From contig JAVBOD010000067.1 in assembly GCA_031551045.1 (NCBI GenBank), positions 1 to 10,239 on the forward strand: a DNA stretch of 10,239 nucleotides, read 5' to 3'. The stretch is from JAVBOD01 sp031551045. GTDB lineage: Bacteria > Bacteroidota > Bacteroidia > Bacteroidales > UBA932. The notes under the pieces were generated by a model that ran no database searches, had not been told where the DNA came from, and was given only the letters and a program-made list of their open reading frames with translations. Position numbers and translations under genes: made by a program. Shown here piece after piece: positions 1-7,289 of this stretch. Each line of letters starts with the position of its first letter. Within the stretch, counting starts at the first letter, position 1.

Positions 1-8
1 TCCCAAAT

Positions 9-90
9 GCGGATATGGCGTAATTGGTAGCCGCGCCAGACTTAGGATCTGGTGCCGAAAGGCGTGGGGGTTCGAGTCCCTTTATCCGCA
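9..90 (+). tRNA. tRNA-Leu (anticodon UAG)
   Basis: The sequence folds as a class II (long variable arm) tRNA. The acceptor stem GCGGATA pairs fully with TATCCGC, followed by discriminator A at 90. The anticodon stem CCAGA/TCTGG encloses loop CTTAGGA, giving anticodon TAG, which reads CUA and other CUN leucine codons. The variable arm is TGCCGAAAGGCGT, as expected for tRNA-Leu, and the T loop is the canonical TTCGAGT. The T stem ends in two G-U pairs. The 3' CCA is not encoded and must be added after transcription. The promoter lies outside the window, since only 8 bases precede the gene. Confidence 0.97.
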
Positions 91-106
91 CTAAAACAAT
101 TAATGG

Positions 107-139
107 AAAGCAGAAGGCGCGGAGCTTTCTGCTTTTTTT
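107..139 (+). terminator. Intrinsic terminator after tRNA-Leu
   Basis: A 9-bp stem (AAAGCAGAA at 107-115 with TTCTGCTTT at 127-135) has an 11-base loop and runs into seven T's (133-139). This is a standard Rho-independent terminator. It lies 16 bases after the tRNA and 25 bases before the tig start codon, so it should end the tRNA transcript. Confidence 0.8.
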
Positions 140-164
140 CCTGAAAAAATAATAAATTTAAAAT

Positions 165-1505
165 ATGAAAGTCGAACAACTAAAATTAGAAGATTTAACC
201 GCTACCGTAGCCCTCACTATTGAGAAAGCAGATTATGAACCGCTCGTAAAAAAAGGATTGAGCGAAGCGCGCCGCAAGGCAGAAATCAAGGGATTCCGCC
301 CGGGAATGGCTCCGATAGGCTTGATTCAAAAAATGTACGGAAAATCTATTCTGCTCGACGAAGTGAACAAACTGATGTCCGACGGCATCAACAAATATAT
401 TGAAGAAAATAAACTGACTTTACTGGGCGAACCGCTTCCCAATGAAACCGAGCAAAAAGAACAAAACTGGGAAGAAGGCAGCGATTTTGAATTTGTGTTC
501 GACTTTGGGTTGGCGCCCGAGTTCAAAACGCCCGACATGAAATCGGTGAAGGTTCCTTCCTACACTATTACGGTTAGCGACGAGGACAAGGAGAAATATA
601 AAGAAAATATCTTGCGTCAATACGGTAAACTCGAAGACGCTATCGAATCGGACGAAGAATCGTTCCTGAAAGTGGATTTGAAACAAGGCGAGAATCTGAT
701 TACCGATACGTATGTCTCTCTAAAAACCATTGAGAAAAAGACGCTTAAAAAACCATTCTTAGGTAAAAAAGTAGGCGACGAATTCGAAGTGGATGTAAAG
801 AAAACATTCACAAACGAAACGGATTTGGCCGGCTTATTAAAAGTAAAAAAAGAAGAACTGGAAGCCATCGAGCCTGTTTTCACCGTTATCGTGAAAGAAG
901 TGAAGATCTTCACGCCTGCCGAAGTAAACCAGGAATTGTTCGACCGCCTATTCGGCGCGGACGTGGTAAAAAGCGAAGACGAATTCACGGCGAAATTAGT
1001 AGAACGCATCAGTAGCGAATATGCACAGGAAACCGATTACCGCTTTATGTTCGATGCTCGCAAAGCCTTGCTGGAAAAAACCAAGATACAGCTTCCGGAT
1101 GCATTCCTGAAACGTTGGCTCTTAGCCACCAATGACGGCAAGGTAAGTATGGAGATGATTGAAAAAGATTATCCGAAGTTTGCCGACGACCTACGCTGGC
1201 AAATGATTCACCAACAAATTCTGCGCGACCAAAATTTGGAAATCGGACATGAAGACCTGATGGAACATGCCCGCAAAATGGCGCGTTACCAATATTCCAT
1301 GTACGGGCTGAACAACGTCCCCGACGAACATGTGGACCATTTGGCAAACAGCTTGCTTTCGAAAGAGAAAGAGTTCCGCCGTATCCACGAAAAAGTACAG
1401 GAAGACAAAGCTGTTACGTATATTAAAGAAAACGCAACGCTAAACAACAAAGAAATAACGATGGAGAAACTCCAAAAACTATACGAAGAAGAAAATCATG
1501 AATAA
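165..1505 (+). CDS. tig: Trigger factor (ribosome-associated chaperone)
   Basis: Trigger factor binds next to the ribosomal exit tunnel and shields nascent chains; it acts in the cytosol. The 446 residues match the family's usual length (about 430-450). The ribosome-binding signature is at residues 43-50 (GFRPGMAP, the counterpart of GFRKGKVP in E. coli). It is followed by a weakly conserved central region at about 150-250, where the FKBP-type PPIase domain normally sits, and a long helical C-terminal chaperone region rich in charged residues. The PPIase region looks degenerate, which to my knowledge is normal for Bacteroidota, so isomerase activity is doubtful. The start is the only good ATG and follows an A-rich leader (AATTTAAAAT). 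The stop overlaps the clpP start, making this the first gene of a tig-clpP-clpX operon. Confidence 0.95.
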   Translation: MKVEQLKLEDLTATVALTIEKADYEPLVKKGLSEARRKAEIKGFRPGMAPIGLIQKMYGKSILLDEVNKLMSDGINKYIEENKLTLLGEPLPNETEQKEQNWEEGSDFEFVFDFGLAPEFKTPDMKSVKVPSYTITVSDEDKEKYKENILRQYGKLEDAIESDEESFLKVDLKQGENLITDTYVSLKTIEKKTLKKPFLGKKVGDEFEVDVKKTFTNETDLAGLLKVKKEELEAIEPVFTVIVKEVKIFTPAEVNQELFDRLFGADVVKSEDEFTAKLVERISSEYAQETDYRFMFDARKALLEKTKIQLPDAFLKRWLLATNDGKVSMEMIEKDYPKFADDLRWQMIHQQILRDQNLEIGHEDLMEHARKMARYQYSMYGLNNVPDEHVDHLANSLLSKEKEFRRIHEKVQEDKAVTYIKENATLNNKEITMEKLQKLYEEENHE

Positions 1506-2175
1506 TAACGAATTCAACAAATACGCCACCGGCCATTTAGGCATCAGCAGCCTGAAATTGCACCGCTACAACAGCATGTACGCCGGTTATATCAACCCTA
1601 CCATTATCGAAGAACGCCAGTTGAACGTAGCGTCCATGGACGTGTTCTCGCGATTGATGATGGACCGTATCATCTTTTTAGGTGTGCCTATTAATGATGA
1701 CGTAGCCAACATTGTGCAAGCCCAATTGTTATTCTTGGAATCAATTGACGCTGCTAAAGACGTACAAATTTACCTCAATACGCCGGGCGGTTCCGTATCG
1801 GCCGGATTGGGCATTTACGACACCATGCAATTGGTAAATCCGAAGGTGGCTACCATTTGCACCGGCATGGCCGCTTCTATGGGCGCCATTCTATTGATTG
1901 CCGGCTACAAAGGCCGCCGCTCGGCGCTCCCCCACTCTCGTGTGATGATTCACCAACCGATGGGCGGCGCCGAAGGACAAGCATCGGACATTGAAATCAC
2001 GGCGCGTGAAATCGTAAAATTGAAGAAAGAATTATACGAAATCATTGCACACCACACCGGCAAGGAATACATGCAAATTGAAAAAGATGCCGACCGCGAC
2101 TACTGGATGACTTCCAAAGAAGCGTTGGAATATGGCATGATTGACGAGATATTGATAAATGCGAATAAGAAATAA
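1498..2175 (+). CDS. clpP: ATP-dependent Clp protease proteolytic subunit ClpP
   Basis: ClpP forms the barrel-shaped serine peptidase that degrades proteins fed in by ClpX. The product is 225 residues. The catalytic triad is complete: Ser127 in GMAASMGA, His152 in MIHQPMGG and Asp201 in ADRDYWM, with the same spacing as in E. coli ClpP (25 and 74 residues after the serine). The oligomer and substrate-groove motif NTPGGSVSAG is at 94-103. About 30 residues precede the conserved start of the mature fold; part of this is probably a propeptide removed by self-cleavage. The ATG lies inside the end of tig (8-base overlap, ATGAATAA), which suggests translational coupling. clpX begins 2 bases after the stop. 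Confidence 0.97.
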   Translation: MNNNEFNKYATGHLGISSLKLHRYNSMYAGYINPTIIEERQLNVASMDVFSRLMMDRIIFLGVPINDDVANIVQAQLLFLESIDAAKDVQIYLNTPGGSVSAGLGIYDTMQLVNPKVATICTGMAASMGAILLIAGYKGRRSALPHSRVMIHQPMGGAEGQASDIEITAREIVKLKKELYEIIAHHTGKEYMQIEKDADRDYWMTSKEALEYGMIDEILINANKK

Positions 2176-2177
2176 CC

Positions 2178-3401
2178 ATGGCTAAATCAACGGAATTATA
2201 TTGTTCTTTCTGCGGTCGCCCCGAGCACGAAACCAGTATGCTGATACGCGGTGAAGACGTGGCCATTTGCGACATGTGCGTGACGCAAGCCATGGACTAT
2301 GTGCAAGAAGCAAACCGCACAAAAAGTTCAAAAGTGTTGAGCAATGTTCCGTTGCTGAAACCAAAGGAAATAAAACACTTTTTGGACCAATACGTCATCG
2401 GGCAGGACGAGGCGAAAAAATTCCTGTCGGTAGCGGTGTATAATCACTACAAACGCATCCAGCAAGGGGTGAATGATGTGGATATCGAGAAATCGAACAT
2501 CCTGCTGGTGGGTGAAACCGGAACCGGAAAAACATTGCTGGCACGCACCATTGCCCGCATGCTGCACGTTCCGTTTACCATTGTCGATGCTACGGTATTG
2601 ACCGAAGCCGGTTATGTGGGCGAGGACGTGGAAAGCATTCTCTCGCGCTTGCTGCAAGCCGCAGACTACAATGTAGCATTGGCCGAAAAAGGCATTGTAT
2701 TTATTGATGAAATCGACAAAATTGCGCGTAAAAGCGACAACCCGTCGATTACCCGCGATGTATCGGGCGAAGGCGTGCAACAGGCCATGTTGAAACTGCT
2801 GGAAGGCTCGGTGGTCAACGTTCCCCCGCAAGGAGGACGCAAACATCCGGAGCAAAAACTGATAGCAGTCGATACAAAAAACATCCTGTTTATTTGCGGC
2901 GGCGCTTTCGAAGGCATCGAGCGGAAAATTGCGCAACGCCTCAACACACAAGTGGTTGGTTATGGCGTTGCAAACAGAACCTCGCACATCGACCGCGAAA
3001 ATTTGTTGCAATACATTGCTCCGGCCGACTTACGCAAATACGGATTGATTCCTGAAATCATCGGTCGCTTGCCGATTCTGACTTACTTGGAACCGCTCGA
3101 TCGCAAAGCGTTACGCGCTATTTTGACGGAACCGAAAAACGCGATTACGAAGCAATATGCCCGCTTGTTCGAATTGGACGATATTAAAGTAACATTCGAT
3201 GATGATGCGCTGGACTATATTGTTGACAAAGCCATCGAATACAAATTAGGAGCACGCGGTTTACGCTCCATCTGCGAAGCGGTGATGATGGACGCCATGT
3301 ACGAACTGCCGTCGAAATCGACCAAGACACTACGCATTACGAAAAAATACGCCGAGGAGAAAATCAGCCGCTCCTCGATAGAACGCATGAAAGTGGCATA
3401 A
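2178..3401 (+). CDS. clpX: ATP-dependent Clp protease ATP-binding subunit ClpX
   Basis: ClpX is the AAA+ unfoldase that recognises tagged substrates and threads them into ClpP. The 407 residues carry, in order: an N-terminal zinc-binding domain with Cys9, Cys12, Cys31 and Cys34; Walker A GETGTGKT at 112-119; the pore loop GYVG at 145-148; Walker B IVFIDEID at 173-180; the RKH substrate loop at 221-223; a candidate arginine finger, Arg297, in IIGRLP; and the sensor-2 GAR at 358-360. The loop that docks on ClpP is IGF in E. coli and here aligns with VGY at 260-262. All catalytic elements are present. It is the last gene of the tig-clpP-clpX operon and is followed by a hairpin. Confidence 0.98.
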   Translation: MAKSTELYCSFCGRPEHETSMLIRGEDVAICDMCVTQAMDYVQEANRTKSSKVLSNVPLLKPKEIKHFLDQYVIGQDEAKKFLSVAVYNHYKRIQQGVNDVDIEKSNILLVGETGTGKTLLARTIARMLHVPFTIVDATVLTEAGYVGEDVESILSRLLQAADYNVALAEKGIVFIDEIDKIARKSDNPSITRDVSGEGVQQAMLKLLEGSVVNVPPQGGRKHPEQKLIAVDTKNILFICGGAFEGIERKIAQRLNTQVVGYGVANRTSHIDRENLLQYIAPADLRKYGLIPEIIGRLPILTYLEPLDRKALRAILTEPKNAITKQYARLFELDDIKVTFDDDALDYIVDKAIEYKLGARGLRSICEAVMMDAMYELPSKSTKTLRITKKYAEEKISRSSIERMKVA

Positions 3402-3424
3402 ACAAACGCATATAAAGAATTTTG

Positions 3425-3459
3425 CAAGCCCTAATATGATTTCACTCTGTTAGGGCTTG
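3425..3459 (+). terminator. Possible terminator hairpin after clpX
   Basis: A perfect 10-bp inverted repeat (CAAGCCCTAA at 3425-3434, TTAGGGCTTG at 3450-3459) encloses a 15-base loop, 23 bases after the clpX stop. No T-run follows on the plus strand, so this is either a weak terminator or a 3'-end stabilising hairpin. The position fits the end of the Clp operon. Confidence 0.45.
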
Positions 3460-3481
3460 TGTCAAAATAACAAACGAAACT

Positions 3482-3584
3482 CTTGTCATTCTGAGCGAAG
3501 CGAAAAATCTGTAATAGGATAGATTGCTTTCCCGCCCTGCGGGACAATGACGAAGAGATTCTTCGCTTCGCTCAGAATGACAAG
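3482..3584. repeat. Composite palindromic intergenic repeat
   Basis: Two 29-base arms form an inverted repeat: 3482-3510 and 3556-3584 are reverse complements with one mismatch (28 of 29). Their core is TCATTCTGAGCGAAGCGA, a motif I know as a very common intergenic repeat in bacterial genomes. Between them, on the minus strand, lies a related unit at 3552-3521 that also begins GTCATT and ends AATCT. It contains a small hairpin, CCCGC/GCGGG, at 3531-3543. The left arm therefore points one way and the middle and right units the other. Translated, the repeat gives peptides such as CHSERSEES, a well-known artefact, so it should not be annotated as protein. It fills most of the 206-base gap between clpX and the MATE gene. 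Confidence 0.85.
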
Positions 3585-3607
3585 CACAAAACTCACAACC
3601 GTAGAAA

Positions 3608-4963
3608 TTGGAAACAACGACAATAAATAACGAACAACTCCACGGGGTAAAAGACCTTACCAAAGGCTCCATTTGGAAACAACTCTACACGTTGGCGCTG
3701 CCAATCATGGCGACGAGTTTTGTGCAAATGGCCTACAGCCTTACCGATATGGCATGGGTCGGCCGTTTGGGAAGCGAGTCGGTAGCAGCAGTAGGTGCTG
3801 TTGGCATATTGATTTGGCTGTCGTCATCGGCCGCCGTACTTTCGAAAGTAGCGGCAGAAGTGAGCATCGGTCAAGCTGTCGGCGCGAACAAGAAACGCAC
3901 GGCCATGGCTTATGCTTCGCACGTTACCACTATCGGGTTGATTGCCGGATTGCTTGTAATGACAACGCTTCTCTCGTGCGCTCCGCTCATCCTTTCTTTT
4001 TTTAAGTTAGAACCGATTGTAAATAATACAGCTATTAATTATTTGCAGCTTGTAGCATTGGGCGTTCCTTTTGCTTTTCTGGCGGTAACTTTTTCGGGCA
4101 TATACAATGGCGTTGGGCGCAGCCACATTCCGTTCTACCTCACGGGAAGCGGGCTGGTTTGCAATATGCTGCTCGACCCGTTGTTCATTTTCGGATTGAA
4201 AATGGGAACACAAGGCGCGGCCATTGCTACCGTACTTTCGCAAGCATTGGTGTTTACGCTTTTCGTATGGCAGATGCGGCGCCACAATGGCGTGTTGAAC
4301 CGTTTCCCGATGCTGGTAAAACTTCGCCGTTCATTCACCTCGCGCGTTTTCAAATTAGGATTGCCGGTGGCCATCATGAATTTTTTCTTTGCCAGCATCA
4401 ATACCTACATGGCACGCGTAGCCTCTATTTACGGTTCGCACGTGGGAGTGAGCACCCAGACGGTAGGCGGGCAAATCGAAGGCATCACGTGGAATACTTC
4501 GATGGGGTTTTCTACGGCCTTAGGCGCTTTCACCGCACAAAACTATGCGGCGGGTAAAATGTCGCGTGCCCGGCAAGCATTCCGCTACACGCTGAGCATC
4601 ATGTTGTCGCTCGGCGTGCTGGTTACCATTTCTTTTGTATTTTTCGGAAAAGAAATTTTCTCTGTCTTTGTTCCTAACCCAATAAATATTGCGGAGGGCG
4701 GCAACTATTTGTATATCGTAGGATTGTCGCAGCTTTTCATGATGTTGGAAATGACGACTACCGGTATTTTCAACGGTACGGGACGTACGCTGCCTCCAGC
4801 CATTGTCAGCATCGGTTTGAATCTGGCACGCATTCCACTGGCGCTTTTCATGGCTCCGCGCATGGGCCTCTCCGGCGTATGGTGGGCTATCGCTATCAGT
4901 AGCATTGCCAAGGGTGTAGTACTATTTACGTGGTGGATGTTTGTGAATAAGAAGATACGATGA
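3608..4963 (+). CDS. MATE-family multidrug/cation antiporter
   Basis: MATE proteins are inner-membrane antiporters that expel drugs or metabolites using a Na+ or H+ gradient. The 451-residue length and the run of about twelve hydrophobic segments fit the family. Recognisable stretches are the N-terminal DLTKGSIWKQL (16-26), LPIMATSFVQMAYSLTDMAWVGRLG (31-55, the first membrane helix), DPLFIFGLKMGTQGAAIAT (190-208), and in the second half GAFTAQNYAAGK (306-317) and GIFNGTGRT (386-394). The start is TTG: an in-frame TAG sits 3 bases upstream (3602-3604), and the first in-frame ATG is codon 34, inside the first helix. No Bacteroidota-type promoter is clear in the gap, where the repeat ends 23 bases upstream. 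The substrate cannot be read from the sequence. Confidence 0.92.
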   Translation: METTTINNEQLHGVKDLTKGSIWKQLYTLALPIMATSFVQMAYSLTDMAWVGRLGSESVAAVGAVGILIWLSSSAAVLSKVAAEVSIGQAVGANKKRTAMAYASHVTTIGLIAGLLVMTTLLSCAPLILSFFKLEPIVNNTAINYLQLVALGVPFAFLAVTFSGIYNGVGRSHIPFYLTGSGLVCNMLLDPLFIFGLKMGTQGAAIATVLSQALVFTLFVWQMRRHNGVLNRFPMLVKLRRSFTSRVFKLGLPVAIMNFFFASINTYMARVASIYGSHVGVSTQTVGGQIEGITWNTSMGFSTALGAFTAQNYAAGKMSRARQAFRYTLSIMLSLGVLVTISFVFFGKEIFSVFVPNPINIAEGGNYLYIVGLSQLFMMLEMTTTGIFNGTGRTLPPAIVSIGLNLARIPLALFMAPRMGLSGVWWAIAISSIAKGVVLFTWWMFVNKKIR

Positions 4964-4970
4964 CAAAATA

Positions 4971-5000
4971 AAACCTCCCTATTGTTTAGCGAGGTTTTTT
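4971..5000. terminator. Bidirectional terminator between MATE gene and tRNA-Arg
   Basis: The stem AAACCTC (4971-4977) pairs with GAGGTTT (4991-4997). It continues past a C-C mismatch into CTA/TAG around a 5-base loop, TTGTT. Six T's (4995-5000) follow on the plus strand, serving the MATE gene, which ends 7 bases upstream. On the minus strand the stem runs into TTTTATTTT, so it also serves the convergent tRNA-Arg transcript. Confidence 0.8.
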
Positions 5001-5004
5001 CCGG

Positions 5005-5078
5005 CGATCCCGACAGGATTCGAACCTGTGACCCACAGATTAGAAATCTGTTGCTCTATCCAACTGAGCTACGGGACC
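5005..5078 (-). tRNA. tRNA-Arg (anticodon UCU)
   Basis: Read on the minus strand, this is a complete 74-base cloverleaf. Acceptor stem GGTCCCG pairs with CGGGATC (one G-U pair) and the discriminator is G. The D arm is GCTC-AGTTGGATA-GAGC. The anticodon stem ACAGA/TCTGT has loop TTTCTAA, giving anticodon TCT, which reads AGA/AGG arginine codons. The T arm is ACAGG-TTCGAAT-CCTGT. CCA is not encoded. It lies after the DUF368 gene on the same strand and converges on the MATE gene. Confidence 0.98.
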
Positions 5079-5099
5079 CTTTATTTTAGAAATGGACTG

Positions 5100-5129
5100 C
5101 AAAGATACATTTTTTTAGATATTCACAAC
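5100..5129 (-). promoter_or_regulatory. Promoter of tRNA-Arg
   Basis: On the minus strand, TATCTTTG (5107-5100) matches the Bacteroidota -7 consensus TAnnTTTG in full. GTTG (5129-5126), a 3-of-4 match to the -33 box TTTG, lies 18 bases upstream. The predicted transcript start is some 15-20 bases before the tRNA 5' end. The promoter sits between the DUF368 stop codon and the tRNA. Confidence 0.65.
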
Positions 5130-5139
5130 AATCACATAT

Positions 5140-6078
5140 TTACTGAGGGATGTCCATATGCGTCTTTCGTTGTACGTGTTTAGCCAAAAACTCTACTCCA
5201 AATACAATGATAAAACCAATTGCCACAAAAAGTAATGCCACTCCCAACTGAGAGGGCTGGCCGGTGATTGCCGTATAATCTCCCGGTAAAATATTTTTTT
5301 GCATCGTTTCCGAAATAATTTCTTTCCATGGCCAAATTTTTTCAATAGAACCCAACATAAAACCGGCTAAAAGACAAACCGTAAGATTGTAATACTTTTT
5401 CAGCAACCATGACAAAAGATGCGAAAACGAAATTAAACCGATAATAGCGCCCATAGCAAACACCAATAATACCGGCACATTGAACTCCGATACCGCCGCC
5501 ATAATAAAAAGATATTTCCCTAAGAGCAACATAATAAAACTGCCTGAAATGCCGGGCAAAATCATGGCACAAATGGCAATGGCTCCCGTCAGAAAAATAA
5601 ACCAATAAGCATTGGGCGTTTCTGTTGGCGATAATTTACAAATAATTATGGCCACTGCCACTCCCACAATAAGCATCAATACATCCCAAAAGCTCCACTT
5701 CTTCAAATCCTTCAACACATAAATGGCCGAAGCCACCACTAGTCCCATGAAAAACGACCACACCGGAATAGGAAATGTGTGTAATAAATAAACCATCAGT
5801 TTGGCCAAGCTGAAAACACTGACCAATATACCCGTTAAAACAGCCACTAAAAATGTTCCGTTTATTGCTTTCCAGAATGCGGCAATACGCCCTTGAAAAA
5901 GTAGTTTAAAAGCTTGAAAATTGATAGATTTAATAGAGTTTATCAATTCCTGATAAATGCCCGTAACAAAAGCAATGGTTCCTCCCGACACTCCCGGAAC
6001 CACATCGGCTGCTCCCATACACAGGCCTTTCACGGCAATAACCATATACGATAAAAAAGTTCGTTTTTCCTGCTCCAT
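5140..6078 (-). CDS. DUF368 membrane protein, polyprenyl-phosphate transporter (PopT family)
   Basis: DUF368 proteins have been reported as polyprenyl-phosphate transporters (PopT) that return undecaprenyl phosphate across the cytoplasmic membrane for reuse in peptidoglycan and surface-polymer synthesis. This 312-residue protein is strongly hydrophobic, with about eight to ten membrane segments. It contains two copies of the family motif, VPGVSGGT at 27-34 and LPGISGSF at 174-181, one in each half, as expected for an internally duplicated transporter. The N-terminal GLCMGAADVVPGVSGGT is typical of the family. The ATG follows an A-rich leader. It is the last gene of the operon, 17 bases after the TPR gene, and no terminator hairpin follows before the tRNA-Arg promoter. 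The family is secure; transport of C55-P here is inferred from homologues. Confidence 0.93.
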   Translation of the reverse strand: MEQEKRTFLSYMVIAVKGLCMGAADVVPGVSGGTIAFVTGIYQELINSIKSINFQAFKLLFQGRIAAFWKAINGTFLVAVLTGILVSVFSLAKLMVYLLHTFPIPVWSFFMGLVVASAIYVLKDLKKWSFWDVLMLIVGVAVAIIICKLSPTETPNAYWFIFLTGAIAICAMILPGISGSFIMLLLGKYLFIMAAVSEFNVPVLLVFAMGAIIGLISFSHLLSWLLKKYYNLTVCLLAGFMLGSIEKIWPWKEIISETMQKNILPGDYTAITGQPSQLGVALLFVAIGFIIVFGVEFLAKHVQRKTHMDIPQ

Positions 6079-6095
6079 GATTTTTTTGTCTTTAT

Positions 6096-7289
6096 TTAAG
6101 TGAGTTTATTATTCCGCATTTCTTCCCAAAGTTCTGTTATGTTTGCCAGGGCTTCCGTATCATATGGGTTATATTCTACCGTTTTCTCAAAAGCAATCAG
6201 CGCTTCTTTCGCACATCCTTTTCCGCGTAATATTTTTCCATATTCGAACCAATAATCGGCATTTTCCGGATTCTTTTTCAAGGCCACAATAATTGTATTC
6301 ATAGCTTCGTCTAATCTATCGGTAGCCACATAAACCATGGTGATTCCAAAGTATGCTTCGCCGAAATCGGCATTCACATCCAATGCTTTCCGATAAACCT
6401 CCAGAGCCTCGTCAAACTGCGCCAATTGTTCGTAACATTCGCCCAACAAACAATACGTATAAGGAGTTTCAGGTTCTTTTGTCAGAAATTCATTAAAAGT
6501 ATTAGCGGCCTCCGTATAACGCTGGAGATGCATGTAAGTCATCGCCAAGTTGAAATATGCAGATCCGTTATCTTCGTTAGTAGTAATCGCAAATCCGAAA
6601 GCATTCACCGCTTCTTCGAATTTTTTCTGCCGGCCGTAAACCGTTCCTAAATTATACCAGGCATTGTCGTTGAATGGTTCTTCCTGCAGGTATCGAACAT
6701 ACATTTCTTCGCTTTTTTCCAACTCATCCAATCGCTCGTAACAAAAAGCCATGTCATTCAATATTTCCACTTCCTCCGTTTCTTTTTCCTGTACCTGTTT
6801 CAGGTAACGCAATGCGGCCGCATAATCCTGCATATCCATTAACTCTAAGGCTGCGTCGTATGCATATTGAAGAGCTCCGTCCGTTGCTTCACGCACGGCC
6901 TTGTCAAAATAACATATTGCTTCTTTCACATTCCCTAATTGGATGTATGCACGTGCTTTAAGAAAGAACACATCAGGATCGTTGATACTCACATATTCCA
7001 ATGCCTGCAATAATTGCATGGCTTTATAGGCATCGCCGCGAACCAGCAATGTGTGCGCATGGCGCAACTTTATTTCATTCGATAAGGGATACGTACGGCT
7101 GGCATAATCGGCGGCTTCTCCTGCTTTCGGAAGGTTATTCGTTCTCAAATAGTGCTCGATGATCAGTTCAAATTCTTCTTCTTCCAAGAAAGCGGCATTC
7201 TTTTGCTGAAGCATATTCTCATATCGCCGCACAATATCTTGAGTCTCGGCATCAGGCTCATATTGTTCTTCCCAATAAAAATCGTCCAT
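6096..7289 (-). CDS. Tetratricopeptide repeat protein, cytosolic
   Basis: The 397 residues are almost entirely TPR helices. About ten 34-residue units can be laid out, starting near residues 38, 73, 106, 140, 175, 209, 243, 277, 311 and 345. The last six are clearest, with the usual W/Y-x2-L-G/A-x2-Y and A-x3-F/Y-x2-A-L positions and P near the unit ends (for example DNAWYNLGTVYGRQKKFEEA at 208-227). There is no signal peptide or membrane segment, and the N-terminus is very acidic, so it is probably a cytosolic scaffold; its partner is unknown. Its ATG overlaps the stop of the upstream gene by one base (TAATG), a sign of translational coupling. The fold is certain and the role is not known. 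Confidence 0.9.
   Translation of the reverse strand: MDDFYWEEQYEPDAETQDIVRRYENMLQQKNAAFLEEEEFELIIEHYLRTNNLPKAGEAADYASRTYPLSNEIKLRHAHTLLVRGDAYKAMQLLQALEYVSINDPDVFFLKARAYIQLGNVKEAICYFDKAVREATDGALQYAYDAALELMDMQDYAAALRYLKQVQEKETEEVEILNDMAFCYERLDELEKSEEMYVRYLQEEPFNDNAWYNLGTVYGRQKKFEEAVNAFGFAITTNEDNGSAYFNLAMTYMHLQRYTEAANTFNEFLTKEPETPYTYCLLGECYEQLAQFDEALEVYRKALDVNADFGEAYFGITMVYVATDRLDEAMNTIIVALKKNPENADYWFEYGKILRGKGCAKEALIAFEKTVEYNPYDTEALANITELWEEMRNNKLT

Noticed and set aside
153..160. TAAATTTA as a -7 box for tig
   Set aside because: It is a 7-of-8 match but only 4 bases before the ATG, so transcription would start inside the coding region.
2328..3011. Long open frame of 227 codons antisense to clpX
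   Set aside because: It lies wholly inside clpX, whose motifs are complete. The peptide has no recognisable family features and no promoter is seen.
3415..3424. GAATTTTG as a promoter box for the MATE gene
   Set aside because: It lacks the first T of TAnnTTTG, has no TTTG at the right distance, lies about 185 bases upstream, and is followed by the clpX hairpin.
3442..3672. Minus-strand open frame of 76 codons between clpX and the MATE gene
   Set aside because: It is a translation of the palindromic repeat (CHSERSEES-type peptide) and runs into the MATE gene; it is a known kind of artefact.
5005..5078. tRNA-Arg as an integration site for a mobile element
   Set aside because: No integrase gene and no repeated copy of the tRNA 3' end are found in the window; the neighbours are ordinary chromosomal genes.
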